Shown: positions 32,839 to 47,300 of the stretch, in pieces
How positions within the stretch are numbered: position 1 is the stretch's first letter
Layout: each line of letters begins with the position of its first letter
From: JBBATK01 sp040398805
GTDB taxonomy: Bacteria > Bacteroidota > Ignavibacteria > Kapaibacteriales > NICIL-2
NCBI GenBank assembly: GCA_040398805.1
Contig: JBBATK010000004.1
Location: 108,547-172,546, forward strand
Direction: 5' to 3'
Length of the DNA: 64,000 bases
Program-made: the position numbers and the translations under genes
The notes under the pieces: model-generated
What the model was told of the DNA's origin: nothing
Databases searched by the model: none
The model's input: only the letters and a program-made list of their open reading frames with translations

Positions 32839-34878
32839 TCAAGCCCCGCTCGGAGCCGGATTCAGTGGCAGGTCGCGGGCGGTGTCGTTGCGCGACTCTT
32901 TTCCCAAGGCGACGGAGGCGCCTGCTTGTGGCGGATTGCCTGACGAGACCGGCGGTTCGGGTAGCGACGGAAGGGTACCGCCGCCGATGAGGATGTCCAG
33001 CTGCTCGGAATCGAGCGTTTCCCGCTCGACGAGAGCGCCGGAGAGGCGATGAAGAAGCTCGAGGTTGTCGCGAAGCAGTTGTTCGGTTTCATCGGCAAGG
33101 CGGTTCAGCGTGCGGGATACCTCTTCGTCGATCAATTGGGCGATCTGTTCGGAGTATTCTCTGGTGTGACCGTAATCGCGACCGAGGAACACCTCCTGAT
33201 TGCCATTTCCGTAGTTCACAGGACCGATACGATCATTCATGCCCCACTCCTTGACCATCTTTCTCGTCAGAGCCGTCGCGCGCTCCAGATCGTTCGACGC
33301 GCCCGTGGTGTACTGATCGAAGACGATCTTTTCGGCGGCGCGACCGGCAAGCAGACAGCGCACGCGCGTCTCAATGTAGGTCTTCGACATCGAGTGGACG
33401 TCCTCCTTGGGAAGGTACGCGGTCACGCCAAGAGCGGGTCCGCGCGGGATGATGCTCACCTTATGGACGGGATCGCTTTCCGGCAGCAGCTTGCCCGCAA
33501 GGGCATGACCCATTTCGTGGTACGCGGTGGTCTTCTTTTCCAGGTCGGACAACACCATGCTCTTGCGTTCTATACCCATGAGCATCTTATCCTTTGCCTG
33601 CTCGAAATCCTCCATGGCGACATTGTTACTATTGCGACGGGCGGCGAAGAGCGCCGCTTCATTCACCACGTTCGCCAAGTCCGCACCGGAAGCTCCGGGA
33701 GTACCACGGGCAACAATATTGAGGTCGACGTCGGGTCCGAGGGGGATATTCCGCGTATGCACCTTCAGGATACCCTCACGGCCTTTGATGTCGGGTCGAT
33801 CGACGACGATGTGTCGATCGAAGCGGCCGGGTCTGAGGAGCGCCGGATCAAGCACGTCGGCCCGATTCGTCGCGGCGATGATGATGACGCCGTTATTGAC
33901 TTCGAACCCATCCATCTCCACGAGCAGCTGATTCAAGGTCTGCTCTCGTTCATCGTGTCCGCCACCAAGGCCGGCGCCACGATGACGTCCCACGGCATCG
34001 ATTTCGTCGATGAACACGATGCACGGGGCATTGCGCTTTGCCTGATCGAAAAGGTCACGTACGCGGCTGGCACCAACACCGACGAACATCTCGACGAAGT
34101 CCGCACCGGAAATGGAGAAGAATGGCACGTTCGCCTCACCCGAGACGGCACGAGCAAGCAGGGTTTTTCCCGTACCCGGAGGTCCGAGCAACAGGACACC
34201 TTTGGGAATCTTTCCGCCAAGGCGCTGAAATTTCGACGGCTCGCGGAGGAAATCGACGACTTCCTGAAGTTCGAACTTCGCTTCTTCCGCACCTGCGACA
34301 TCCATGAAGGTCGTGCGCTTCGCTTGATCGGAGGACATGCGAGTGCGAGCCTTGCCGAAGGAAAAGATATTGCGCGATCCGTTCCCGCCGCCACCCTGCA
34401 TGCGACGCATCATGACGAAGAAAAGGAAGAAGAGACCGGCCCACATAAGGATCGTGATAGCGGTTCCGATCCACGGACTATCGCTTTGCTCGTATTGCCA
34501 TGTGATACCACGCGCTGCCCATACTTCTTCCGTCTTGGAATCGACGACACCCAGTTTCGTGACGAAATATTGAACCTTGTGTTCACGACCTTCCATCGCA
34601 CGCACCACCGGCTCTTTGAGTTCGCCATGGAACTCGAAGTCGTTGAGATTGCTCTTTGTGATCGTCGCGCTCTTGATCATGTTTCCGTTGAGGAACTCTA
34701 TGTAATCCGTGTATCGAACGGGAAACTCCTGACGGGATGCGCCGTGGACGAACATGTACACCAGACTGACACCGACAAGGATGACGACCCAGATGAGGAC
34801 GGAGCGGATGACTTTTCCTACCTGCGAATCGTCGTCGTTGTTGCCGTTCGGTCGTTGAGAGGAGTTTTTCGGACTCAT
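32839..34878 (-). CDS. ftsH: ATP-dependent zinc metalloprotease FtsH
   Basis: Membrane-anchored AAA+ protease that degrades unfolded membrane and regulatory proteins. From the ATG at 34878 it has 679 residues: a short, polar N-terminus, a membrane segment (IRSVLIWVVILVGVSLVYMF), a periplasmic domain, a second membrane segment (AITILMWAGLFFLFFVMMRRM), the AAA+ ATPase with Walker A GPPGTGKT and SRH, and the M41 protease with the zinc site HEMGH from H454. The 24-codon upstream extension lacks support. The last ~50 residues are proline-rich. It is convergent with dnaA. Confidence 0.95.
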   Translation of the reverse strand: MSPKNSSQRPNGNNDDDSQVGKVIRSVLIWVVILVGVSLVYMFVHGASRQEFPVRYTDYIEFLNGNMIKSATITKSNLNDFEFHGELKEPVVRAMEGREHKVQYFVTKLGVVDSKTEEVWAARGITWQYEQSDSPWIGTAITILMWAGLFFLFFVMMRRMQGGGGNGSRNIFSFGKARTRMSSDQAKRTTFMDVAGAEEAKFELQEVVDFLREPSKFQRLGGKIPKGVLLLGPPGTGKTLLARAVSGEANVPFFSISGADFVEMFVGVGASRVRDLFDQAKRNAPCIVFIDEIDAVGRHRGAGLGGGHDEREQTLNQLLVEMDGFEVNNGVIIIAATNRADVLDPALLRPGRFDRHIVVDRPDIKGREGILKVHTRNIPLGPDVDLNIVARGTPGASGADLANVVNEAALFAARRNSNNVAMEDFEQAKDKMLMGIERKSMVLSDLEKKTTAYHEMGHALAGKLLPESDPVHKVSIIPRGPALGVTAYLPKEDVHSMSKTYIETRVRCLLAGRAAEKIVFDQYTTGASNDLERATALTRKMVKEWGMNDRIGPVNYGNGNQEVFLGRDYGHTREYSEQIAQLIDEEVSRTLNRLADETEQLLRDNLELLHRLSGALVERETLDSEQLDILIGGGTLPSLPEPPVSSGNPPQAGASVALGKESRNDTARDLPLNPAPSGA

Positions 34879-35350
34879 GAGAGAGGAGTTCAAAGGGTGA
34901 AACAGGGACGCAGGAAGGGAGCGAACCTCGATATCGTGTCCGGTTTCCACTCACGTGCGGATACATAATGTACACAGCGGGAGACGAGTCGAAAAGACAT
35001 TTGTTGTGAATGAGATCTCGTGTGGATTGCATCCTTCATCGACAGTGACCAGGCACGACCGTTCCCTGCGCTGTGATGGTCCATTCTCGGTACCTGCAAC
35101 TTCACGGAAATGAGGATGTTAAGCTCTTGATACGGCAAAGAAAAACTTCTGTTCAGAATCATTTCATCCTTGTACGGCTGCTTTTGATTATTAACTTGCT
35201 GTCATTGAATCGGACGGGGAACTCTCTTGAGGGTCCGATCAATCAGCACACCGTAGGAAATCCGACAGTCGTCGCCGAGGGAATGGCGATGACGTCGCCG
35301 AGTAGTTCACTCTAGCAACTAACAGTCATTCAACTTTTTCAGGGGTACCC
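34879..35350. other. Divergent intergenic region ftsH / giant gene 1
   Basis: 472 bases without a supported gene. Short open frames (for example 35073-35315) lack composition and start signals. I see no exact TAnnTTTG; the nearest is TGCTTTTG at 35179-35186 (+) without a -33 partner. Promoters for both flanking genes should lie here. No terminator or repeat is visible. Confidence 0.6.
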
Positions 35351-38300
35351 ATGAAGGCGCGCTTGCTTGCTGCATCCGTTCTCGTCGTTGTTTCTTTGCT
35401 GTTCGGCGCCGTTGCCGCACGTTCGCAGAACATCGCTAACTATACGTTCACCACGACTACGGCGACGTTCACCAGTATCGTCGGTCAGAGCGGAACGACC
35501 ACGCTGTTCACGCCGGCCAGCGCATCGAATGACGACGGTTACTACTCGACGATTCCCATCGGCTTCACGTTCGTGTACATGGGGGTGCAATACACGACAG
35601 TCAATAGCAACTGTAACGGTTTCATTGCCTTCAACTCCAGCACTACCACCTCGTGGGTGGCCGACATGCCCGGTACGACGTACAACATCGGACGTCCGGC
35701 GATCTGTCCGTTCTGGGGCGACCTCCGCCTGATTTCCGGCGCCAGTACGCATGCGTATCGGACGGATGGAAATCCGGGGAGCAGGGTGTTTACGATCGAG
35801 TGGAACACCGTAGAGTGGCCATACAGCTCGGGCACGAATACGGTATCCTTTCAGGTGAAGCTCTATGAAGCCACCGGTGTCGTGGAGTTCAATTACGATC
35901 AGCCGGCAACGTCGACGGGTTCTCAGACACAAGGTATCGGTCTCACGGGACAGGGAACGAACATCTTCTCGTGTGTGACGGATAACAACTTCAATGCGGT
36001 CTCCACCTCGACAGCGACATATCCCACTATCCGACCGAATGCGAACTATCGCATGACCTTCACTCCTCCCGCTGCACCCTCTGCTCCCTCGAACCTGTCG
36101 TTCACCAACGTGTTGCTCACGCAGATGACCTTGAACTGGCAGGACAACTCGAACAACGAAAGCGGATTCTATGTGTTGCGCTCCACGGATAACGTGAACT
36201 TTACGACCGTCGCGCTCACCTCAGCCAACGCCACCTCTGCCACGATTTCGGGACTCTCTGCCAATACCACGTACTACTATCGTGTCGGTGCGTTCTCCGA
36301 GGGCGCGTATTCCAGCTTCATAACGGGGACGCAGGGAACAGGTGCGGCCATCCTCTCGGGAACACGTCAGATCCCCTCCACCGCGTATCCGAGTATTCGT
36401 GCCGCTATAGATAGTATGAATGCGAAGGGCATTGCCGGTCCCTTGGTTTTCGAGTTCACGTCCTCCTACAACGTCTCCGCCGAGAGTGCTGCGCCGTATC
36501 CGTCGCTGGCGGCCACGCCCATCACGTTCACCCGCTACTTCGGCGCTTCTGCGACGAACACCATCACCTTCCGTCCCGCGGCAGGCGTCACGGGTGTCAC
36601 TATCAACGTCACTGCGCCGACCTTCACGACCTCGCTCATCAATTTCGACTCGTCGTCGGCATTCATCACCTTCGACGGACGACCGGGCGGCACGGGTACC
36701 GCTCGGGAGTTGATTTTCGACGTCAGCGGCTCGAGCACGCCATCAACACTCCGCTTCCTGAATGATGCCAATAACATCACGTTCCGCAATTGTGTGATCC
36801 GTGGAGGCAACAGTTCCACCGCAAGCGGTATCATCAACATGAGTACCTCGACGGTGGTCGGTTTCAACGGCGTGGGCGTAAGCTTCAACACGATTACGAA
36901 CTGCCAGATCCGCGAAGCGTTGACGCCGGTGACCGGTCAAGGCCCGTCCATCGGGATCTATTCGTTCGGCTCGACGGCTCCGTTCAGTCGGAACAATCAG
37001 ATCACGAACAATGAAATCTTCAACATCTTCAATCCCACGACATCCGTCAATGCCGGTATCTTCCTGACCACAGGCAATACGGACTGGACCATTACGGGTA
37101 ACAGCATCTACCTGCAAAGCGCCACACGGACCTATTCGGTATCGAATACCTACCATGGCATCTTCGCTCAGCCGTCGCAGGGAGGGTTCGTCATTTCGAA
37201 CAACTTCATCGGCGGAAGCACGACGCAGAATAACGGTTCAGCGTGGACGATCAACGGTGGCACGACAAGTTCTGTATCGCTGACGTTTTTCGGCATCAAT
37301 CTAGCCATGAGTACCATAGCAACCTCCACCGTCCAGAACAATCGCGTCTCGAACATCCTCTATCAACAAAGCTCCACGACGAGCACGGTCGCTATCACCG
37401 GTATCAACGCTACCGCCGGCGTCATCAACTACCTCAACAACACGGTGGGAGGCGAAACTGCAGCGAGAACCCAAGACACCATCAGCATCTATTCCACGAG
37501 CACGTCGACCCTGACGAACACCTTGACGGGTATGAACATCCTCGGTTCGGCATCGCAACCGTTGGGCATCAATATCTCGAACAACGTCGTCAACGGATTG
37601 ACGTTCGGCGCGACGGCGACAGGTACCGTGGGTCCGGTAGCAAACATCACGGGAATAAGTACGAGCGCCTCTCCGGCGACCGTGACGAACAATACGGTAG
37701 GTAGCTCGACACCCGCATATGGTTTGGTCAGTTCCGGTGGACACACATCGACATCAGCGAATGTCGTTACGGGCTTTAGTATCGGAAACGGAAGTACCTA
37801 CATCCAGCTTGCTGACAACACCGTCGATAACTTGTCGAACCAGTTCTCTTCGAGCGGTGCACGGGTTTGCGGTATCGTGTTCACAAGTTCGGTTATCGGT
37901 AACATCCTTCGGAACACCATCCAGAACCTCAGCACGAACTCCACGAGCGCGAGCACGTTGACGTCAGCGTCGGCCGTGGGCATGCAGTTCAACAGCTCAT
38001 CCCGACCTCTGCTTGTCTCCCAAAACACCATCTCGAACATCAGGAATACGAACACCGGCGCATTCGCCTCTCAGGTGACGGGAATGTTCTTCAGCGTGAC
38101 GACGACAACGGCACAAGCGAACGACCTCATCTTCCAACGCAACTTCATCCATGGTTTGAATAACCTCAGCACGAGCACGTCCGCATCCATCGTCGGCATG
38201 TACCTTAATGGCGGTGGCGGATTGTATCGTAACAATGTCGTCCGTGTCGGAGTGGACGCAACGGGTGCGAGCACGACAACGGGTATGGCCGTCAATGGTA

Positions 38301-41300
38301 TTTGGAAAGCAAGTGGTAGCGCTTGTAACCTCTTTTATAACACCGTGTATGTTTCAGGTACGGTGACAGGGACCACGAATTTCCTTTCGTACGCGTTGAA
38401 CCGGAGCATCAATGTCCCTACGGACTCCATCTTCAATAACGTCTTCGTGAATGTCCGAAGCGGAGGAGACGCGAACCCGGCGGTGATCCGCCACTATGCA
38501 GCCGGTTCGGTGACATCCCTACCGAACATGAACAATAACGTGTACTTTGCTTCCGGATCGAACGCCACGTTCTTCCGTAACCTTTCGTCAATCGTCGATT
38601 ACACAAGCATTGCCGCACTGCGGACCGCGCTCGGTGGTGAGATGCAAGGTGCCTTTGCCAATCCTAACTTCCGTGCACCGGATGCGGCAACACCTGATCT
38701 GCGCGTACAAAGTCCGACACCGGTCGAGCGCGCTGGACGTATCCCTGACCTAGGGAACGGGGATGCCGTGTTCCTGAGCAACGCACCGCTGACGGATTAC
38801 GAAGGTGATATACGCACGTCCAACACGCCTGCTGACGCGGGTGCGGATGCGGGCGGCTACACGCCCATCGATCAGACTCCTCCGGTCATTGCCTACACGC
38901 CGTTGTATTCACCGAGTCCGAACACGAACCCGCGCACGCTGACCGCTCTCATTGCCGATGGTAACGGCGTTCCCACGTCAGGTGTCGGACTTCCCGTCCT
39001 GTACTGGAAGCGCGGTGCCATGGGGACGTTCAATGCGGCTCAGGCGACATTTGTGGGAGGTGCTCAGTATTCCTTCTCCTTCGGTAACGGTGTGGTGGTA
39101 GGGGACACGGTCTTCTATTACATGGCCGCTCAGGACAACGCAAGCAATACGGCCGTTTTCCCCGTCACGGGAGCTGCAGGACTCACGGCCAATCCACCGG
39201 CCGCGTCCACTCAACCTACTCAAACACTGCTGAGTTCGTATCGAGTCGGTGCCGGACTTTGCGGTACCATCAATATCCCGAGCGCTCAGTATCCTACACT
39301 GCGAGCGGTGTTCGACTCGTTGAATATCTCGACGTTGACTTGCGATCTGACCATCAACGTCACGTCGAACATTACGGAGATTACCACCTGTCAGCTCAAC
39401 GCCGTCAGTTACGGCGCCGGCGGACCGTACAATATCATTGTGCAGCCGGCTGCGGGTGTAACAGCCACCATTACCGGTAACGTCACCGGACCTCTGGTTC
39501 GACTTAACGGCGCCGACCGAGTGATCTTCGAAGGTCGTCAGGGAGGCAACGGTACCGCGAAGTCTCTTACTCTCGAAAACACCTCCACATCAAGTATCGC
39601 ATCCGTTATGACGTTCCAGAACGATGCAGTCCGCGATACTATCCGCAACTGTGTCGTCCGAGGCTCGGCCATAGCATCCATCCCCTCCATCTCAGGCGGT
39701 GCGCATATCATCCTTGGACAAACGTCAGTCATCAACTCCCTGTATCCGGAGCTCGGGGGCGGCATTACGGGTAATGACGACATCGTCATCGACAACAACG
39801 ACATCCGTGAAGCGAGCAACGTCGGTTCGGCGCCCAGCTTCGGCCTCTTCAGCAACGGAAGTTCGGGCGTGCTTCAGCAGTACAACTCGAACATCCGCGT
39901 GACGAACAACAACTTTTTCAACATCTATAATGGTACGACGTCGGTTTCTAACAATGCGGCCGTCTACATCAACCTCGGATCCATGGACTGGGTGATATCG
40001 GGTAATTCCATCTATCAACCTGCAGCCGCATTAAGCCCTGCAAACAGTATCATCTTCTACGGCATTGCGCAGATCAGTGCGTCAAACAACAACTTCACCA
40101 TAACGAACAACTTCATCGGCGGCAGTGCTCCCCAATGCGGCGGTAGTGCGTGGTCGATGACCCCGACGACGACGTCCTTGAGTCCGACCTTCATCGGTAT
40201 CCAGCTTGCCAGCGGCTCGCTCACTCCGAATACGATCAGCAACAACAAGATTTCGAACCTGGTCCTTCGGTCTGCAAGCGTCAACACAACAGCAACTGCG
40301 GGCATGTTCAGCGGTATCTATGTCACCTCGGGCAGTGTGACGCTGAACGAAAACACCATCGGTGGTAACGGCTCGGCCGATACGATCCGTCTTGGTAGTT
40401 ACTCCACGACAACCGCACCATGGTCCTACGGTATCAACTGCTACTCGCTCAACGGCACGCAAGTATTGACCATCACGAACAACCTGATTGGGGGGAACCG
40501 AACAAACGCCATCAGCGGTGACGGATTCGGAACTGCAACGGGAACCGCTGGAATGAGTTTCGCGGGTGTGTACATCCAACAATCGAGCTTGATTGCAGGA
40601 GCGACCGTATCGAACAACGTCATTGGAAGTCCGTCGAATGCGAACGCGATCAACTACAATGCTTCACAGACCATCGGAACAATCAGCAATGTTCAGGTTC
40701 ATGGAATCAACATTGTGAATGCGTCGGGAACGAACACCGTCGACAACAACGTCATCGCGAATCTCACGAACGGAAATGCCACGTCCAATTCCACCGTTCT
40801 TATCCGGGGTATCTCGACGTCATCCGGTGTCAACACGATAACGAACAATATCATCCGGAATCTCAATACAGCATCTGGATTCTCCGGTACGCTCACGCAA
40901 GCGGCGAATACAGGTATCCAGATGACGTCGACGTCGCTCGGTTCGACAACGGCACCGGTGGCGACGACCATCACCAATAACACCGTCCATTCGCTCGGCT
41001 GCTCCAATGCCACGGGAGCCGTGCAGATGATCGGACTCTACTGGAGCGGTCCGTTGGGTCAGACCAGTTCGAATCCTCCCATACTTGTCAATAATCAGGT
41101 CAGCAGGAACACCATTCACAGTCTCTCGTTGGCGTCAACATCGTCATCCGCATCGATGGTCGGTATCTACGACGCGAACGGTTCGGCAACCTTCGCCAAC
41201 AACATGATCCGCCTTGGTGTGGATTCCACGGGAACAAGCCTCAGCTCGGGAACAGCAGTCACCGGTGTCTGGAAGGCGACGACGTCACGCAGCAGCTTCT

Positions 41301-44300
41301 TCCACAACAGCGTCTATCTCGGCGGCTCCAGCGTCGTCGGTGCCACGAACACCTTCGCCTTCCGTCGTCAGTTCTCCCAGAGCGCGACGGCAATCGACAC
41401 CGTAATGAACAACATCTTCCTGAATGCACGGAGTGCGGACTTCACTGCGACGGGTAAACACTATGCTGCTGCCTATGATGCGAACACCTTCATCGTTGCG
41501 AACAACAACCTGTATTCCGCAACGGGAACGAACGGTGTGTTGCTCGGTAATCCCTCCGCCGGACTGGATTACACCACACTTGATAGCTGGCGCAGTCTGA
41601 CCGGTACCGAGGCGCAGAGCGGAACAGGTAATCCCAACTTCCGTAATGCTGCCGGATCGGCGTCTGTCGTGGATCTGCGCGTACAAGGAACGACCGCGGT
41701 CGAGGGAGCGGGTACTCCCGTGACATGGATCGCCACCGACCGCGAAGGTGATACGCGCTCCGCGCTCACACCGACGGACATCGGAGCTGATGCCGGTAAT
41801 TACTCCTATGGAAACGACCAGCAACCGCCTCTAATCGTGTACACCCCTCTTCCGAATGCATTGAACACGTCGGCTCGGACGCTGACGGCATCAATCACCG
41901 ACAAGACGGGCGTACCGACCACTGGCGATGGATTGCCCGTGTTGTACTGGCGCATCAACAGCGCTGCCACATGGTCGAGCGCGCAAGGTGTGTCGGTGGG
42001 AAGTGGTGATTACACCTTCACCTTCGGTTCAGGAGTCAATCCGAACGATACGGTGCGCTATTACATCGTCGCGCAGGACGCAGCTTCCACACCGAATGTC
42101 ACCGTGGCCCCCTTGCTTGGTATGGGTGGACTCACGGCGACGCCGCCGGCGGCAGCAACCGCACCGACCACTCCCTCGCAGTATCTCGTGGGTGGTGCCA
42201 TCTGCGGCACGCGGACGGTCGGAACCGGTGGAGATTTTCCCACGTTGCGTGCCGCCTTCGACGCGATCAATAACGGTCAGGTCACCTGCGATGTCATCCT
42301 CAGCGTGATTTCGAACACGACCGAGACGGCATCATGTGTGCTCAATGCTGTGAACTACGGTTCCGGTGGACCCTATCGCATCATCATCCGTCCCGCTGCG
42401 GGTACGGTCGATACGATCGGCGGTAACATCGCCGGTCCGCTGGTGAATTTCTCCGGCGCGAGTCGAGTCATCATCGATGGTCGGCAAGGTGGTACGGGTA
42501 CGCCGAAGTCGCTCGTATTCGATAACACCAATACCGGTGGCACAGCGCCATTCCCCTGCGCTATCCGGATCTACAATGGTGCGTCGAACGACACCTTGCG
42601 CAATGCCGTATTCCGATCCAGCGCCCAGACCAGCGGTAACAACATCGGGGTCGTCACCATCGATACCGCGTATGCCGCCGGGGTCATCGGAAGAACGACA
42701 CAAGGGAACAACAACCTCGTCGTCGACAACAACGATATCCGTGAATCAAGCAACGGTCAATGGCCCGGGGGAGGAATCCTCATCGGCACTGCTGCGACGG
42801 GCACCGTGAGCACCTCGTTGTTCAATAATAACGGTGTGATCAGCAGGAACAACATCTTCAACATGGCGGCGGCGTCAGGAACGGGGAATACAACCTGGAT
42901 CAACCTCATCAACTGGAATTCCAACTGGACTGTCAGCGAGAATAATCTCTATAACACAGCGCCTCGTGCCTATGCAGCGCAGACCGTGGTCATGCTGAAT
43001 GTAGTTTCCACTCAAAGTCAAGGGAACTTCTCGGTCACCAACAATTTCGTTGGTGGAACGGCACCGCAGTGCGGAGGCAGCGCGTTGACATCGACGGACC
43101 TTTCCACGGCGGTGACCTGGCTTGCGGGAAACATCGGTACTGCGCCTCCGGGACAGATAACGTATACCGGCAACAAGTTCTCGAACTTCGCCATCAACAC
43201 GGCAACGGCTGGAACCATATTCACCGGAATCCAGTACAATGGCCAGACTGTCTGTGCCGATATGAATCTGAGTAACAATACCATCGGCGGTAACGGAAGC
43301 GGCGATTCCATCCGTTGCTTCACCTCGGGATCCGGAGGATCCGTGAACGGTATTCTCGCGGCGGCCGCATCGGTTTCTGCGAACTCGAATGTCATGAACA
43401 ACAATCTGGTCTCTAATATTGCGGTGAACAATGCCGTGCCGTCGTCGTCGACGACGCAGGTGTCGCAGTTGGTTTCCTCCGTCGTCGGCATCACGCTCAG
43501 TGGTGGTAACGCCGGTATTCCGTGGTCGCTCCAAGGCAACACCGTCGGGGGTCCGACGGCGGCAACCGGATTACGCGCCCTGAACCCGACAACCATTTCG
43601 ACATCCAACCAGACGGTCTTCGGTATCCGGTCTTCGTTTTCCGGGGTCCTGACACTGAACGGAAACACTGTTCAAAATCTCGACAACAACTCACGTAGCG
43701 CCGGCTCGAGTAATTCTTTGACCATTAATCACCAAACAGTCGGTTTGGCGGCAACCAACGGGTTGAACGTCTTCACGAACAACACGGTACGTCTGCTCTC
43801 GAACTCGTCGCCGAATCCGCAGAACAATACGGCCGCCTCGGTGATCGGTATCGCGGTGCAATCGACCACGGGCGCTCAAGTCATCACGGGAAATACGGTC
43901 CACAGCCTTTCGAACACCGACGCCACGAACGCACCGGTCGGCGTGGTCGGTATCATCGATCTCATCACGGGGACGCCGACGACCTTCTTCGGAAAGTCGA
44001 CGATTGCCCGAAACAACGTTCATAGTCTCTCCATCGCTTCCCAGAATCCCATCGCCACCATCTACGGCATCACACCGGTGAACAGATCCGCCGATGTCGT
44101 CAATAACATGGTGCGCTTAGGAATAGATGCATCGGGAACATCGGTGAATGGCGGTTGTAACATCGCCGGTATCATCAAGCAGCAGACGCTGACAAACACC
44201 TCGACGATCACCTTCGCTCCCGGCAACTATGATGTGAACGTGCTCCACAACAGCGTCTTCGTCGGCGGTTCGGGTGTGAACGACGGAAGCAACACCTTCG

Positions 44301-47300
44301 CATATCGTCGCATCATCGCACAGACTGCGGCAGGAGTTGATCGTGTCTTCAATAACGTCTTCGTCAACGCTCGTTCGAATGTTTCGGGTGCGACGGGCAA
44401 GCACTATGCCATGGCCATCGACAATACCTCGAACTATCAAGCCGACTACAACCTCGTTAATGCAGGGAACAGCGGTGGAACCTTGTTCGGTATGGGTAAT
44501 CCGTTCATCACCGCCGACTATCCCGTCATCGCGGGCTGGCGCGGCGTGACGGGTACCGAGCTCAGCAGCGCCGTCGGCGTGCCGAACTTCATCAATGCCC
44601 TTGGAACGAGTACCACGGTAGACCTTCACGTGCAGAGTCCGACCCCTGTCGAGGCGTCCGGCTCCGGTGCGGCGTTCATTTCGCAGATCATGACCGATGA
44701 TGTCGACGGACAGGCTCGGACATCGAATACGCCGGTGGATATCGGTGCCGATGCAGGAAACTTCACGGCAGCCGATCTGTTCCCGCCGTCCATCCTCTAC
44801 ACGCCGTTCTCCAACGCAGGAATCGCGTCGACTCGCACCGTCGGTAATGTCGTCGTCACGGACGTCAGCGGCGTGAACACAGGAGCATTCGCTCCCAGAT
44901 TGTACTATAAGCGTTCGAGCGAGAACAATGCGATCCTCGGAAACACGAGTGCGGATAACGGCTGGAAGTTCGTCACAGCGAACAACTCGTCGTCGCCGTT
45001 TTCCTTCACCATCGATTATACCTTGCTGCCCGGAGGCACGGTGACCGTCGGTGATATCATTCAGTACTTCATCGTCGCTCAGGACCTTGCCTCCACGCCG
45101 AATGTGGGAGTCAATGCCGCGCAATTCACCTCTAATCCCTCGTCGGTCGTTCTTGGCGCTTCGCAGGCACCCGTCGTCGGAGCTGTCAACAGCTATGCCA
45201 TCGCACCGACATTCGCCGGTACGGTGAATGTCGGCCAGGGTCAACCGTATCCTTGCCTTACCTGTGAAGGCGGATTGTTCCAGGCGATCAACAATGCCGG
45301 CGTGCTTTCCGGCAACCTGACCGTCAATATCACGTCCGATATCACGAGCGAGACCGGATTGTACGCGTTGAACCAGTGGTTGGAGGACGGCGCGGGCGGA
45401 TACAGTGTCCGCATCGTTCCGTCGGCCGCCGCAAACCGAGCCGTCTCGGGAGCGTACCCGGCGCCGGGGCAGACACTCTCCGTTCAGGGTGCCTTGTTCC
45501 GCTTCAATGCGGTATCGAATGTTGTTGTCGACGGCCGATTCAACGGCTCGGGTAGTTTCCTGACCTTTACGAACACGAACAACTTCACGCAAAACATCGG
45601 TACCTTCCAATACATCAGTAACGGACCGAATCTGGGTTGCGTCAACGACACGATCCGTAATTGCACGATCTCCACGGGCAGCAATATCAATACGAGCTTC
45701 GCCGTGTATATCGCCGGTAACTTCGGTACGAACACCACACTAACGACGGGACCATCAGGTAACTCCATCGGTTTGGATCATCGGAACCTTGCGTTCATCG
45801 ATAACACCATCCTCCAAGCACAGTACGGAATCTTCGGCCGTTCCTTCAATAATGTTCCTGCATCGGTGCTGAAGAACCTTCTCATTTCGGGTAACAAGTT
45901 CGGTTCGTCAGACAACGTCACGACCATCTCGCTGCGTGCCATCGATATTCAAGGTGCGGAAGCGATGCGTATAACGAACAATTCCATATCGAACGTCTAT
46001 ACGTCGTTACTCGGTACCACTCCGGTCGGCATTGCGCTTTCCACATGGATTACGAACTCGTCGATCACGCGCAACGTGATCTGCGGCATCACCTCGGCGT
46101 TCCAAAGTTCCGTTGGTGTGTACGGCATCGACCTTGCTAGCTCGGTCGGCGTGTTCAACGACACCATCGCCAACAATGCGATATCGGGCTTGACGAGTGT
46201 GGGCTTCAACGATCCCATCACATCCGTCGTTGCCGGTATCCGACTGAACCAAAGTCAGAACATCCGTGTCTATCACAACACGGTGAATCTCACGGGTTCA
46301 TTCCTTAGCAACAATGCGGCGAACTCCGTCGCCTTCCTCGGAGCCGCGTCGACAATCAGCGGCATGGATGTACGGAACAATATCTTCATCAACAACATGA
46401 CGGGTGCGACAGGGTCGAAGTGCTACGCCATGTATCTGAATCAGACAGGCGCATTCACGCTGGGACAGAGCAATAACAACGACTTGGTCGCCAGTGGCAG
46501 CACGAACATCCTGAGCTACTGGAACAACACGGAGTATCCGACGCTCTCATCATGGCAGAATTCAGGTCTGTCGCAAGACGCCAACTCCGTGAGCATTCCG
46601 GTTTCCTTTGCGGGTTCAGGCTGTGCCAACTACTACCTCCCGACGGTGAACACCTCGCTCATCGGTGCGTCCGCCCTTCTTAGCACCGTATCATCGGATG
46701 TCGATGGGCTTGAGCGTACACGACCGTACATGGGTGCGGACGAAGTGACGCCGGTGATCACCATCAACACACAACCGCAATCGCAAAACCTTTGCTCCGC
46801 GCAGGCACTGAACCTGAGTGCGAACGCCGCTCTCACCTTTAACGATAACGTGAGCAGGCCTGACGCCGCGCTCACCTATCAGTGGCAGAAGAACGGTAGC
46901 AACATATCGGGTGCGACAACCGCTTCCTACAGCATCTCGTCGACAACGACGGCCGATGCCGGAAGCTATCGCGTCATTATTCGTGCGTCGTCTCTTGACT
47001 CCTCCGTCAGCAATGTGGCAGTCATCACGGTAAGCGATCCCATCACCATCACGCAGCAGCCGGTTGCTCCGGCGGCGCTGTGCGCAGGCACCGGCGGATT
47101 CACCGTGAGTACGGCAGCGACAGGTACCGGTGTCAGTTATCAATGGCAGCAGGACCGTACGCGCGGTGGTACGTTTGTGAACATCAGCGGAGCGACGTCG
47201 TCGTCGTACACGGTTGCGACTGTCGCCGGTGCAGATTCCGGAAACTACCGTTGCGTCATCACGGGAGTTGCAGCATGTACGCCCAGTACGCAGTTCACGA

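Noticed and set aside
35073..35315. 80-codon frame upstream of giant 1
   Set aside because: No ribosome binding site, signal peptide or homology; it ends just before the giant gene and is probably leader or intergenic sequence.
44117..45610. Long antisense open frame (497 codons) inside giant gene 1, and many similar antisense frames in both giants
   Set aside because: They mirror the repetitive codon pattern of the sense gene, have Arg/His/Asp-rich unnatural composition and no start signals or family motifs.
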